From: Acidimicrobiia bacterium | GTDB lineage: Bacteria; Actinomycetota; Acidimicrobiia; Acidimicrobiales; Aldehydirespiratoraceae | Assembly (NCBI GenBank): GCA_022819505.1 | Contig: JAJEHD010000019.1 | Location: forward strand, 62,001 to 126,000 | Reading direction: 5' to 3' | DNA: 64,000 bases | Shown: positions 17,536 to 26,271 of the stretch, piece after piece | Layout of the letters: each line of letters begins with the position of its first letter | Numbering within the stretch: position 1 is the first letter of the stretch | The notes under the pieces: generated by a model | Seen by the model: the letters and a program-made list of their open reading frames with translations, nothing else | Databases searched by the model: none | What the model was told of the DNA's origin: nothing | Translations under genes and position numbers: made by a program

Positions 17536-18561
17536 ATGGCGGACACACCCCCGGCAGTCAGCCCAACGCCTGGACCCTCAGCCAGGGGTTACGAGCCCGA
17601 CGTCCCCATAGCAACGTCACCGATGTTCGACTGGCCGCCGCGCCCGGTGGCCACCCTCCGTTACCTGGTCACACCGGTGATGCTGCCCTACGGCATGTTC
17701 TGGGTGGCGCTGGCCGCAGTGTGCTGGAACTACCTCACCCCGTCGATGGAGCGGATGGCGAGCCTGCACGCCGGGTGGGTGCTCCAGATCTACGTCCGCA
17801 ACGCGCTGATCCTCATCGCAACGGCGGGAACGCTGCACCTGGCGCTGTACATGAGGCGGGCCCAGCAGCAGCGCTACAAGTACAACCGGCAGTGGATGAG
17901 CACCACCAACCGCGAGTTCCTGTGGACCAACCAGACCCGCGACAACATGTTCTGGAGCCTGGTCAGCGGCGTCACCATCTGGACGGCATACGAGTCGCTG
18001 ACCATGTGGTTCTACGCCAACGACTGGATCCCGTCAGTTGAGTGGTCCTCGGGGTGGCCGTACCTGTCGGTGCTGACCGTCGGGGTGTTCCTGTGGTCGG
18101 TGACCCACTTCTACCTGAACCACCGGCTGCTGCACGTGCGCTGGTTATACGACCACGCCCATTACCTGCACCACCGCAACGTGAACACCGGTCCGTGGAC
18201 CGGCATCTCGATGCACCCGCTGGAGCACCTGATCTACTTCAGCGTGTTCGTGCTGTGGTGGGTGGTGCCGGCTCACCCGTTCATCGTGATCCTCGGTGGG
18301 CTGTTCCAAGGCGTGTCTCCGGCGGTGTCGCACTCGGGGTTCGAGCGCTTCGAGGTCGGCCGGCGTGGGGGGCGCACCGCGCCGGGCGCCGACTACTTCC
18401 ATCACCTGCACCACCGCTACTTCGAGTGCAACTACGGCAACCGGCCCGTGCCCATCGACAAGCTGTTCGGCACGTTCCACGACGGCACGCCCGAGGCCCA
18501 TGGCCGCATGCGCCAGCGCATGAGGGCCCGCCGCGGCAGCCGGGCGGGCGCCCAGTCCTGA
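17536..18561 (+). CDS. Sterol desaturase/fatty acid hydroxylase family protein, paralogue 3
   Basis: 341-residue membrane di-iron hydroxylase and close paralogue of the gene at 12541. The His boxes are HRLLH, HYLHHRN, HPLEH and FHHLHHRYFECNYG. The blocks RQWMSTTNREFLW and HDGTPEAHGRMRQRM match the sister gene residue for residue apart from conservative changes. It is divergent from the Mo-hydroxylase operon and heads a plus-strand operon with an MpaB-like oxygenase (30 bases on) and a truncated haemoglobin. That context suggests O2-dependent lipid or terpenoid modification; the substrate is unknown. Confidence 0.9.
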   Translation: MADTPPAVSPTPGPSARGYEPDVPIATSPMFDWPPRPVATLRYLVTPVMLPYGMFWVALAAVCWNYLTPSMERMASLHAGWVLQIYVRNALILIATAGTLHLALYMRRAQQQRYKYNRQWMSTTNREFLWTNQTRDNMFWSLVSGVTIWTAYESLTMWFYANDWIPSVEWSSGWPYLSVLTVGVFLWSVTHFYLNHRLLHVRWLYDHAHYLHHRNVNTGPWTGISMHPLEHLIYFSVFVLWWVVPAHPFIVILGGLFQGVSPAVSHSGFERFEVGRRGGRTAPGADYFHHLHHRYFECNYGNRPVPIDKLFGTFHDGTPEAHGRMRQRMRARRGSRAGAQS

Positions 18562-18590
18562 CACCCCGCCCCCGCAGTAGCGTGCGGAGC

Positions 18591-19487
18591 ATGGACACGC
18601 TGCAGCGCTACCGGGCCCGGCTGGGGGCTTCGGTAAGCGGGCTGTTCTCTCACGGGGAGATGCCGTTGCAGCGCACCGCCGACCATCCCGGCGACCCGGG
18701 GCTGTGCGGGCCGGGTTCGGTGAGCTGGAAGGCGATCGGCGACGTGAGCGTGTTCGTGGGAGCTATCCGCGCCCTGCTGATCCAGGCCGCCCATCCCGAG
18801 GCCGTGGCCGGCGTCGACGACCACAGCCGCTACCGCGACGACCCTATGGGGCGCCTGAACCGGACCGCGTTCTACGTGACGTCGGCCACCTTCGGATCCA
18901 TGCCCGAGGTGGAGGAGGCCGTCGACCGGGTCCGGGCCGCCCACCAGGGCGTGAGCGGCACTTCGCACCGCGGCATGGCCTACGACGCCGCGATGCCCGA
19001 ACTGGCCGCATGGGTGCACAACACCCTCACCGAGTCGTTCCTTACGTCGTACCGGGAGTTCGGCCCGGGGCTCACCGAGGCCGAGGCCGACCGCTTCGTG
19101 GTCGAGCAGTCCCGAGTGGGGGCCATGCTTGGGGCCGCTCCCCTGCCCCAGACTGCTGTTGAGTTGCACGCCTGGGTCCGTAACAACCCGGCGCTGGCGC
19201 CCAGCCCTGGCATGCGGGCCGCGGTGGACTTCCTGCGACAGCCGCCCCTGCCCGCCCGCCAGCGGGTCGGCTATGACGTGCTGATGCACGGAGCGATCAG
19301 CACCATGCCCCCCGAGCTGACCAACGTGCTCGGCCTGAAGGCCCGCCCCGGCGCCCGCATGTGCGCAGCCGCGCTGTTGCGGTTCCTGCGCTGGGGTCTG
19401 CGCAACAGCCCGTCGTGGCGGGCCGCGCTGGACCGCTGCGGGGCCGTCTACGACCCCGCAAAGTTCCGGGAGATGCCCCGGCCGTGA
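18591..19487 (+). CDS. Oxygenase MpaB/latex-clearing-protein-like (DUF2236) protein
   Basis: 298 residues, all-helical, of the DUF2236/MpaB family, which includes haem-b oxygenases that cleave isoprenoid or rubber double bonds (Lcp) and the fungal mycophenolate side-chain oxygenase. The region GAIRALLIQAAHPEAVAGV followed by DHSRY holds the conserved His and Arg typical of the family; the C-terminal third is Arg-rich. ATG 18591 follows a GGAG. It sits between a sterol-desaturase-like gene and a truncated globin whose GTG overlaps its stop by four bases. Expected to act on a terpenoid or lipid with O2; the substrate is inferred from family only. Confidence 0.85.
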   Translation: MDTLQRYRARLGASVSGLFSHGEMPLQRTADHPGDPGLCGPGSVSWKAIGDVSVFVGAIRALLIQAAHPEAVAGVDDHSRYRDDPMGRLNRTAFYVTSATFGSMPEVEEAVDRVRAAHQGVSGTSHRGMAYDAAMPELAAWVHNTLTESFLTSYREFGPGLTEAEADRFVVEQSRVGAMLGAAPLPQTAVELHAWVRNNPALAPSPGMRAAVDFLRQPPLPARQRVGYDVLMHGAISTMPPELTNVLGLKARPGARMCAAALLRFLRWGLRNSPSWRAALDRCGAVYDPAKFREMPRP

Positions 19488-20008
19488 CCACCGAACCCGG
19501 CACCGATTCGCAGGCTGCCGGCCCCAGTGATCCGACGGACGGCGGGGAGGACGAGAGCTTCTCCGCGGGGATAAGCCTGAAGGGACCGCTGCGAGAGGCG
19601 ATGTCGGCGCCGCCGACGGTGTATGAGATCGTGGGCGGCCAGCGCTTCTTCGACGAGCTGGTGGACCGGTTCTACGATGCGGTCGAGGACGACCCGCTGC
19701 TGCGGCCGATGTACCCGAGGGATATGGGGCCGTCCCGGCGGCGCCTGGCCGGGTTCCTGGCCCAGTACTGGGGTGGTCCCCCGCACTACAGCGAGGAGCG
19801 GGGCCATCCCCGGCTGCGGATGCGGCACTTCCCCTTCGCCATCGGACAGGCCGAGCGGGACGCGTGGATGGTCCACATGACGGCGTCGCTCGACGCGGCC
19901 GCCATGGCCGACGGCACCGGCCGCCCGCTGCCAGCCGAGATCCGGGCCGCCATGTTCGACCACTTCGACAACGCAGCCACCCACCTCGTCAACCAGCCAT
20001 CGGCCTAG
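19484..20008 (+). CDS. glbO: Group II truncated haemoglobin (trHbO-like)
   Basis: 174 residues: a ~40-residue acidic/Ser-Gly-rich N-terminal extension, then a 2-over-2 globin domain. The sequence VGGQRFFDELVDRFY covers helix B, YWGGPPHYSE the CD/E region, and MRHFPF contains the proximal His115; Trp128 in RDAWM is the G8 Trp diagnostic of group II. It binds haem and O2, and may supply O2 to or scavenge NO/ROS for the oxygenases encoded just upstream. The GTG at 19484 overlaps the preceding TGA (GTGA); an internal ATG at codon 40 is a second possible start that would remove the extension. Confidence 0.9.
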   Translation: MTTEPGTDSQAAGPSDPTDGGEDESFSAGISLKGPLREAMSAPPTVYEIVGGQRFFDELVDRFYDAVEDDPLLRPMYPRDMGPSRRRLAGFLAQYWGGPPHYSEERGHPRLRMRHFPFAIGQAERDAWMVHMTASLDAAAMADGTGRPLPAEIRAAMFDHFDNAATHLVNQPSA

Positions 20009-20027
20009 CCCAACCGCCGCCAGCCGC

Positions 20028-20072
20028 TCTGTGTGCAGAAGCCCGGCGTATGCACGGGAAAGTGCACACAGA
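20028..20072. repeat. 45-base palindromic element, copy 3 (possible bidirectional terminator)
   Basis: Arms TCTGTGTGCA (20028-20037) and TGCACACAGA (20063-20072) are perfect 10-base inverted repeats around a 25-base centre. It has the same 10+25+10 layout as the elements at 13566 and 33445 but a different arm sequence; the reverse complement keeps the central GCATA at the same position. It lies between convergent genes (stops at 20008 and 20090), as does copy 1. Confidence 0.65.
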
Positions 20073-20089
20073 CCGTGACGGGCAGGACG

Positions 20090-21772
20090 TCAGCCGGACG
20101 GAGGGGTTAGCAGGTGGCGGCCACCGAAGGACTTGGGCACATGGATACGGCCCTCGTGCTGTACTAGGTCGCCGTGGACCCACACGGCGTCGATGCCGTC
20201 GGGCGGGATCAGCGGGTCCTCGTAGCTGTTGCGCTCGGTGACGCCGTCCCAGTCGAACAGCACCACCGAAGCGTCGGCACCCTCCCTCAGCACCGGGCTC
20301 GGCAGGCCCATGAACTCGCATGGCAGCACGGCCAGCCGGTGCACGATCTCGGCCACACCGATGCCCAGCTCCCGGGCCATGCGAAGGGCCTTGGGGAAGG
20401 ACCCGATGGATCGGGGATGGGGCTTCTGGCCCGGACCGGGCATTAGCCCGTCGGTGCACAGCGCCATGTTCGGGCGCCGGAAGAACTTCTCCACGGTGGC
20501 CTCGTTGCCGTAGTGGCTGATGATGGACACCTCTCCCCGGTTGTGGAGGAAGAAGTCGCACACCGCGTCGTGGGCCTCAACCGAGGCCATGTCGGTCACC
20601 CCCGCGGCCAGCACCACGTCCGAGAAGCGCTTGCCCAGGAACTCGTCGCCCACGCCGTCGAGCACCCCCGCGATCTGAACGCCCTCCAGGCCGCCGCAGA
20701 ACGCCACGAAGTTGTCCCAACCCGAGCCGTCGCCGTAGATCTTCTCGAAGGCGAACCGGCGCACGTCGTCGTCGCTCAGCCGGGCCATGAACTCGGCCCG
20801 GGTTCCGGCCCGCACCTCCGGCGGGAACAGCGCGTCAGCGGTGGTGCTGCCCGCGGTGTAGGGGTACATGTTTCCCATCGTGGGGATCGAGCCGGCGGCG
20901 TCGCTCAGCCGGCTGGCCACGTCGCCGTACCGGTCCCAGTTGCGACGCCCGGCGATCTTGGAGTGCTCGCTGCAGTAGCCCCCGCCGCCCTCCACCGCGG
21001 CGGTTATCACCTCGTCGAGAGCCTCGATGATGTCGTCGCTCTCCGAGCGCAGGTGCGGGTACAGCGCGCCCGGCTTGACCTCGTTGAAGGCCCGCACCAG
21101 GGAGGTGATCTCACGCTGATCCGAGTAGACGGCCGGGTTGTAGACGAGCCCGGTGGACAGGCCGAGGCACCATGGCGCCTCGCGCCGCACGACATCCGCC
21201 ATGGCCCGGATCTGCTCGTCGTCGGCGACCCGGTCGAGGTTGCCCATGACGGTGCGCCGGACCGCGCTGTGGCCCAGGTGCATACCCAGGTCGGTGACAG
21301 AGCGCCCCCGGTGCCAGGCCATGAACTCCTCCACCGTCGACCACGGCCAGTCGAGACCGCCGGCGGGATCGTCGCCCTCCGGGTCGCCCGGCGGGCCGGC
21401 CATGCCGTCGAGAGGAACGAGCTGGGCCGCGTACTCGGCCCGCTGGTCCGGCACCACCGGTGCCGGCGAGAGGCCGTCCACGCCGCAGATGCGCTTGGTG
21501 ACCCCGCCGCGCACCGCCATCTCGCAGCTGATGGGGATGCCGTTCTCGCCGACGCGGGTGCCGGCCAGCGCGCCATGGTTGTGGGTGTCGACGAACCCGG
21601 GGGCGAGGACCCGGCCGCCCGCGTCGATCGTGCGCTCCGCTCCGGCTGCCGCGCTGGGCGGAACCTCACCCAGATGGGTGATGACGTCGCCGTCGATGAG
21701 CGCGTCGCCGCGGTAGGGCTCCGTCGCCCCGTCGCCGGTGACGATCAGCGCATCGGTGATCAACTGACGCAC
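20090..21772 (-). CDS. N-acyl-D-amino-acid deacylase family amidohydrolase
   Basis: 560-residue amidohydrolase-superfamily enzyme of the D-aminoacylase branch. The metal motif THNHG (His64, His66) follows APGFVD; a further ligand region is YCSEHSKIAG, and the C-terminal VLREGADASVVLFDWD is the usual small beta-domain return. It probably hydrolyses N-acyl-D-amino acids or related cyclic imides in the cytoplasm. Starting at GTG 21772 (VRQLITDALIV) gives the normal family start; the open frame above it is low-complexity and Arg/Ser-rich. A small beta-rich protein gene lies 76 bases upstream on the same strand. The substrate is not determined. Confidence 0.87.
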   Translation of the reverse strand: MRQLITDALIVTGDGATEPYRGDALIDGDVITHLGEVPPSAAAGAERTIDAGGRVLAPGFVDTHNHGALAGTRVGENGIPISCEMAVRGGVTKRICGVDGLSPAPVVPDQRAEYAAQLVPLDGMAGPPGDPEGDDPAGGLDWPWSTVEEFMAWHRGRSVTDLGMHLGHSAVRRTVMGNLDRVADDEQIRAMADVVRREAPWCLGLSTGLVYNPAVYSDQREITSLVRAFNEVKPGALYPHLRSESDDIIEALDEVITAAVEGGGGYCSEHSKIAGRRNWDRYGDVASRLSDAAGSIPTMGNMYPYTAGSTTADALFPPEVRAGTRAEFMARLSDDDVRRFAFEKIYGDGSGWDNFVAFCGGLEGVQIAGVLDGVGDEFLGKRFSDVVLAAGVTDMASVEAHDAVCDFFLHNRGEVSIISHYGNEATVEKFFRRPNMALCTDGLMPGPGQKPHPRSIGSFPKALRMARELGIGVAEIVHRLAVLPCEFMGLPSPVLREGADASVVLFDWDGVTERNSYEDPLIPPDGIDAVWVHGDLVQHEGRIHVPKSFGGRHLLTPPSG

Positions 21773-21848
21773 GGCCTCACCGTATCGGTACCCGCCCGTG
21801 CATCGAGACGGCCGGCGGCTCCGATGGGTGGCCGGGCATTCCGACGGT

Positions 21849-22151
21849 CTAAGCCTTGCGAACCCCGGTGAGGGTGAAGGTGCCCACGGAGCCCGAGAAT
21901 GACCCGGAGAGGGTGTCGCCCTCAACGGTGGCGGCGACAGCCAGCTCGAACTCTCCCATCGGCATCTGGACCGTGACCGTGAACGTAACATCGTCACCGT
22001 CGTAGACGACGTCATGGACTTCGACGGTCCCAAAATCGAGCGTGATCAGGGCAGTTCCATCGGCGTTTAGCACCGCCTCGGGTGTCAACTCGCCTATGGG
22101 GGTCACGAAGTTCAGGATCCATGTGCCCACTGCGGCAGGTGTCTTGCTCAT
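21849..22151 (-). CDS. Small beta-rich protein of unknown function
   Basis: 100 residues; I do not recognise the family with certainty. The sequence is a run of alternating short strands (GTWILNFVTPIG, ALITLDFGTVEV, VTFTVTVQMPMGEFELAVAATVEG, GTFTLTGVRK) and looks like a small beta-barrel or lipocalin-like ligand-binding fold, cytoplasmic because no signal is seen. ATG 22151 is preceded by AAAGGA at a good distance; the longer open frame to 22463 is antisense to the nitroreductase and spurious. It lies upstream of the amidohydrolase on the same strand and may be cotranscribed. Confidence 0.75.
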   Translation of the reverse strand: MSKTPAAVGTWILNFVTPIGELTPEAVLNADGTALITLDFGTVEVHDVVYDGDDVTFTVTVQMPMGEFELAVAATVEGDTLSGSFSGSVGTFTLTGVRKA

Positions 22152-22314
22152 CGAGCCGTCCTTTCTGGCAACCGGATGATTGTACGCCGCCGCGCCGGCC
22201 GGCCAGCCGCACCGATACGAGACCGTCGCGGGTGGTACCTCACCGGACCGCGGCGACATGATGGGCGACGGCCCGGCGCCGCGCGGTAGCCGGAGACGAA
22301 GGGAGCGGACGCCC

Positions 22315-22917
22315 GTGAACGAGCGCATTTCCGATGCGGAGCTGATGGACCCCGTGTTCCTGGAGCGCTGGTCGCCACGCTCCTTCAGCGACGAGCCGAT
22401 GACCGACGGCGAGCTGGCCGCCCTCTTCGAGGCAGCCCGCTGGTCGCCGTCGTGCTTCAACAACCAGCCTTGGTACTACGTCTACGAGACGGACGGGGAG
22501 GGCCGCCAGGCGATCCTGGACACCTTCCTGGAGCGCAACCGCCAGTGGGCGCAGCGGGCCCCGCTCGTGGGGCTGGTGATCGCCCGCTCGACCCTGGAGG
22601 GCCACCTGGCCCGGAGCCGCGACTTCGATGCTGGCGCGGCCGCCATGGCCATGGTCATCCAGGCCACGATGTTGGGCCTCAGCGCGCACCTGATGGTCGG
22701 GATCGATGTGGACGCAGCCCACAAGCTGATCGGCCTCGACCCGGACGTCGGCAAGGTCGTGTGCGGCTTCGTCATCGGCCGCCGTGGCGACCCGAGTGCC
22801 CTTCCCGACCCGCTCCGGGAGCGGGAGCGGCCCAGTGATCGCAAGCCGGCGTCGGCGTTCGCGTTCAAGGGCACCCGCCTCCAACTCCCGGACGGACCGA
22901 GTCCGGTCGCTGGCTAG
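22315..22917 (+). CDS. Nitroreductase family flavoprotein
   Basis: 200-residue FMN-dependent nitroreductase-like protein. Typical signatures are RWSPRSFSDEPMTDGEL near the N-terminus (FMN phosphate Arg/Ser), AARWSPSCFNNQPWYYV, and a C-terminal GFVIGRRGD with the FMN-binding Gly-Arg. Relatives reduce nitro groups, quinones or flavins, and some (iodotyrosine deiodinase) remove halogen. The GTG start at 22315 follows GGGAGCGG. It ends 12 bases before the reductive-dehalogenase-like gene, so the two are almost certainly cotranscribed; it might pass electrons to that protein or act in the same pathway. That link is inference. Confidence 0.87.
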   Translation: MNERISDAELMDPVFLERWSPRSFSDEPMTDGELAALFEAARWSPSCFNNQPWYYVYETDGEGRQAILDTFLERNRQWAQRAPLVGLVIARSTLEGHLARSRDFDAGAAAMAMVIQATMLGLSAHLMVGIDVDAAHKLIGLDPDVGKVVCGFVIGRRGDPSALPDPLRERERPSDRKPASAFAFKGTRLQLPDGPSPVAG

Positions 22918-22929
22918 GCTGACCGGTCG

Positions 22930-25038
22930 GTGAGGCTGTTCTCACACCGCAAGCGGCCGGTCCATCTCGGGCCGTACCCGCTGGAGCGCCTGCCGCGCCT
23001 CGACACAGCCGACACGCCGCCTCCGGGCTTGGGCACCAGGCCGCTGCCGCCCCGGCCGGGGGAGGTCGAACCGGCCGGTCCCCGATCCGCGCTGCACGCC
23101 TACCAGCTCTACCTCGACATGTTCCGCGTCCAGCGCCACGGCGATGTCGCGCCTGAGGCGCCGACCCCGGCCGACCCGGTCGAGGTCGCCAACAACCTCA
23201 AGGGCGGGCTCTACTTCCTCGACGCCGACATGGTTGGCTGCGGGCTGATCGGTGACGACGCCTGGACCGGCGAGCGGCGAAACCACCGCTACGCGGTCGT
23301 CACCCTCATCGCCTTCAGCCGCAAGCTCGCCAGGGACTGCCCCGGCGACGCCTGGATCGACGGCACCCGCCAAGTCAACGCCGACCTGCGGGCGGCCGAG
23401 CTGGCGGTGATCACCGCCTCCTACATCCGCAACCTCGGCCACGACGCCGTCGCCCACACGCCGGGCAGCACCGACCTCGACATCGACCGGGTGGCGCTTC
23501 AGGCGGGTCTGGTGGAGGTGCGGGGAAGGCAGCTGAGGGCCCCCTACTTCAAGGGCGGTTTCGCGCTGTCGGTGGTGAGCACCGACTGGGATCTCGCCCC
23601 CGACCGGCCGCTGGCCCGGCGCGGTCCGCTGGCCGCGCTGCGCAGCACTCGCGGTCCGGGGTGGTTGCTGGGCCGGGGAGGCACCCGGGCCGGCATCGGC
23701 CGCCTCAACGGCGACCACCGTCCCCTGCACATGGGCCGCTACCCGATGGAGCGCATCAAGCGGGTCGACAAGCCCACCACGCTGATCATCGAGGACGAGG
23801 TGCCCAGAGTGCCGGTGCGAGCCGGTGGCTTCCCGCGGGCGGCCAACGGCGACATGGGCCCCAAGTTCCTCGCCGACGTGAAGGTGTTCGCCTGGAAGAC
23901 GCCCCAGGCGCAGGCCTACGTGCATCAGATCGACGCCATGGTCCCCTACCAGGACGGCGAGGTGTCGCCCGGACCCGGGGCCGATACCGGCTGCGGCGAC
24001 CCCGACGGGAACGCGGCCGCCCTCAAAGCGCTGGCCTACCACCTGGGCGGCGACATGGCGGGCGTGTGCCGGGTGCCGACCTACGCCTGGTACTCCCACC
24101 GCAAGGACGGCTCCGTCGTGGAGCCCTATCACTCCAACGCGCTGGTGATCCTGCTCGACCAGGGCTACGAGACGATGGAGGGCGCCAGCGGCGACGACTG
24201 GGTGAGCGGCGCCCAGTCGATGCGGGCCTACATGAGGGGCGCCCAGATCGCCGGGATCATCGCCGCCCACCTCCGCTCACTCGGCTACAGCGCCCGCAGC
24301 CACACCAACAGCGACTCCGACGTGCTGCACATCCCGCTGGTGCTGCATGCCGGGCTGGGCGAGCTGAGCCGCATCGGCGAGTTGGTGCTCAACCCGTTCG
24401 TGGGCCCGAGGTTCAAGTCGGTGGTGGTCACCACCGACATGCCGGTCACGCCCGACCGCCACATCGACTTCGGCCTTCAGGACTTCTGCTCCAAGTGCAC
24501 CAAGTGCGCCCGGGAGTGCCCTTGCGCGGCCATCCCCTTCGGCGACAAGGTCATGTTCAACGGCGCCGAGATGTGGAAGCCCGACGTCGAGCGGTGCACC
24601 AAGTACCGGCTGGGCAACCTGCGGGGTTCGGCCTGCGGCCGCTGCATGAAGACCTGCCCGTTCAACATCGAGGGCGTGCTGGCCGAGCGGACCCTGCTGT
24701 GGGCCGCCATCAAGTTGCCGTTCACCCGCCGCTGGCTGTCCCGCCTCGACGACAGGGTCGGCAACGGCTCCATCAACCCGATCAAGAAGTGGTGGTGGGA
24801 CCTGGAGTGGCGCGACGGCCGGACCATCGTGCCGCCCAAGGGCACCAACGCCCGCAACCTGGACCCCGACGGCGACAAGGTGGCCGCCCGCCAGCAGATC
24901 GCGCTCTACACCGCCGACATGCTCCCGCCCGGTGACGCCGTCGGCGTGCCGGTCAAGCTCGTTCGCAAGGAGGCTCTGGTGCGCGCCGCGGAAGCCGAGA
25001 CGCCGGCCCAGGCACGAACCCGAGTCGGGCGCGGCTAG
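22930..25038 (+). CDS. Cytoplasmic reductive-dehalogenase-like 4Fe-4S protein
   Basis: 702 residues with the RdhA layout. The module is duplicated: HLGPYPLERLPRLD near residue 14 repeats as HMGRYPMERIKRVD near residue 270, and a YIRNLGHDAVAHTPG block recurs as HLRSLGYSARSHTNS. The second copy runs into HAGLGELSRIGELVLNP and then two ferredoxin-like clusters: C520, C523, C526, C530 (CxxCxxCxxxCP) and C556, C569, C572, C576. The duplication and lack of a twin-arginine signal match the catabolic, self-sufficient NpRdhA type rather than respiratory RdhA. It should bind a corrinoid and two 4Fe-4S clusters; epoxyqueuosine-reductase kinship is the main alternative. No RdhB anchor is present. GTG start at 22930. 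Confidence 0.8.
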   Translation: MRLFSHRKRPVHLGPYPLERLPRLDTADTPPPGLGTRPLPPRPGEVEPAGPRSALHAYQLYLDMFRVQRHGDVAPEAPTPADPVEVANNLKGGLYFLDADMVGCGLIGDDAWTGERRNHRYAVVTLIAFSRKLARDCPGDAWIDGTRQVNADLRAAELAVITASYIRNLGHDAVAHTPGSTDLDIDRVALQAGLVEVRGRQLRAPYFKGGFALSVVSTDWDLAPDRPLARRGPLAALRSTRGPGWLLGRGGTRAGIGRLNGDHRPLHMGRYPMERIKRVDKPTTLIIEDEVPRVPVRAGGFPRAANGDMGPKFLADVKVFAWKTPQAQAYVHQIDAMVPYQDGEVSPGPGADTGCGDPDGNAAALKALAYHLGGDMAGVCRVPTYAWYSHRKDGSVVEPYHSNALVILLDQGYETMEGASGDDWVSGAQSMRAYMRGAQIAGIIAAHLRSLGYSARSHTNSDSDVLHIPLVLHAGLGELSRIGELVLNPFVGPRFKSVVVTTDMPVTPDRHIDFGLQDFCSKCTKCARECPCAAIPFGDKVMFNGAEMWKPDVERCTKYRLGNLRGSACGRCMKTCPFNIEGVLAERTLLWAAIKLPFTRRWLSRLDDRVGNGSINPIKKWWWDLEWRDGRTIVPPKGTNARNLDPDGDKVAARQQIALYTADMLPPGDAVGVPVKLVRKEALVRAAEAETPAQARTRVGRG

Positions 25039-25051
25039 CCGCGACCTGAGT

Positions 25052-26137
25052 TCAACTGAGCGTCAGGGCGAACATGGTGACGTCGCGGGCTGAGGCGGCG
25101 TAGACCTCCGGCATGGCGCTCGGCATCAGCAGGTCGCCCGCGTGGCAGGTTCCGTTTACGGTGCGGCCGTACGTGGGCACGCCCGCCTGCACCAGCTTGC
25201 GGTAGTAGTCGAGCCCCTCGTCCCGCAGCGGGTCGAGTTCGTTGACCGACACCACATGGGGAGGCATGCCCCTCAGATCGTCCACCGAGGCGTGCCAGGG
25301 CCACGCCAGCGGGTTGGTCAGGTTGGCTCCGCCCGGGTCGTAGGCCTCCACGAAGTACCCCATCAGGTCGCTGGCCAGGAAGTAGCCGTCGTTCTCGTGC
25401 AGTGACGCCAGGTCCGCAGGCGGGCTGGCGTAGGTGCCGGAGATGTACGGGCACTGGGCGAACACCCCGTCGATCATGTCGAGGCGGCCGTCCTGGCCGG
25501 CCTTCAACGATGTGGCCAGCGTGAGGTTGCCTCCGCCGGACTCGCCCGACACCACCAGCTTCGACACCCCGAGGTCGTCCCGGTGAGCGTGCATCCATTC
25601 CAGCGCCGAGGTGCAGTCGTTGAGAGCCGCCGGGAACGGGTGGCTGCCGAGCACGCCCGCGGCGTTGCGGAACTCCACCCCGACCACGACCAGGCTCCGG
25701 GCCAGTTCGTCGCGCCAGCGCCGGTAGTTGAGGTCGGCCGCGGTGAGGATCACCATGCCGCCGCCGTGGATGTGCAGGACCCCAGGGCGGGGGCCGGTGT
25801 CGCCGGTCGGGCGATGGATGTACAGGGTTATCTCGTTGCCGTCGACGCCGGTGATGACCTCGGTGCTCGACTCCACGCCCTCGACCGGTGCGAGCGGCTC
25901 GAACAGGCCGTCGAAGACCTGCTGGAAGCCGGGCTCGCCCAGCGCCGCCAGGGCCCGGATGTCCTCCAGCGACGAGTCGGCGCTCAGCGGCACAGGGTCG
26001 GCCCGCCCGGCCAAGCCGAGCGGCTCCAGCACCGCCACCATGCGGGGGTCGGAGCGAGGGTCCGAGGCCAGGGTCATGTCGGGGTCGCCCAGCCGTCCGG
26101 GGAGGCTGGGCCTCACAGTCGTCATCGTGTCCGTCAT
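25052..26137 (-). CDS. Alpha/beta hydrolase (HSL-type carboxylesterase)
   Basis: 361-residue esterase of the hormone-sensitive-lipase family. It has the oxyanion motif HGGGM in HIHGGGMVIL, the nucleophile elbow GESGGGN (Ser), an acid in ELDPLRDEG and the His of CHAGD. It would hydrolyse small carboxyl esters in the cytoplasm. The ATG at 26137 is preceded by GGGAGACG. It converges on the dehalogenase-like gene (13-base gap) and is divergent from the MFS gene. Substrate unknown. Confidence 0.9.
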   Translation of the reverse strand: MTDTMTTVRPSLPGRLGDPDMTLASDPRSDPRMVAVLEPLGLAGRADPVPLSADSSLEDIRALAALGEPGFQQVFDGLFEPLAPVEGVESSTEVITGVDGNEITLYIHRPTGDTGPRPGVLHIHGGGMVILTAADLNYRRWRDELARSLVVVGVEFRNAAGVLGSHPFPAALNDCTSALEWMHAHRDDLGVSKLVVSGESGGGNLTLATSLKAGQDGRLDMIDGVFAQCPYISGTYASPPADLASLHENDGYFLASDLMGYFVEAYDPGGANLTNPLAWPWHASVDDLRGMPPHVVSVNELDPLRDEGLDYYRKLVQAGVPTYGRTVNGTCHAGDLLMPSAMPEVYAASARDVTMFALTLS

Positions 26138-26271
26138 CGTCGTCTCCCTTCCGGACTCGGCCGGCCCGAGGTGGGCCGAACCCTAACCCGCCAGCACGTG
26201 GCACGACGGCGGGAGCAGGGGCACCGGGCCCGTAGCGGGTTGTGGACGGCACTCGGGGCAGACTCCCCGCC

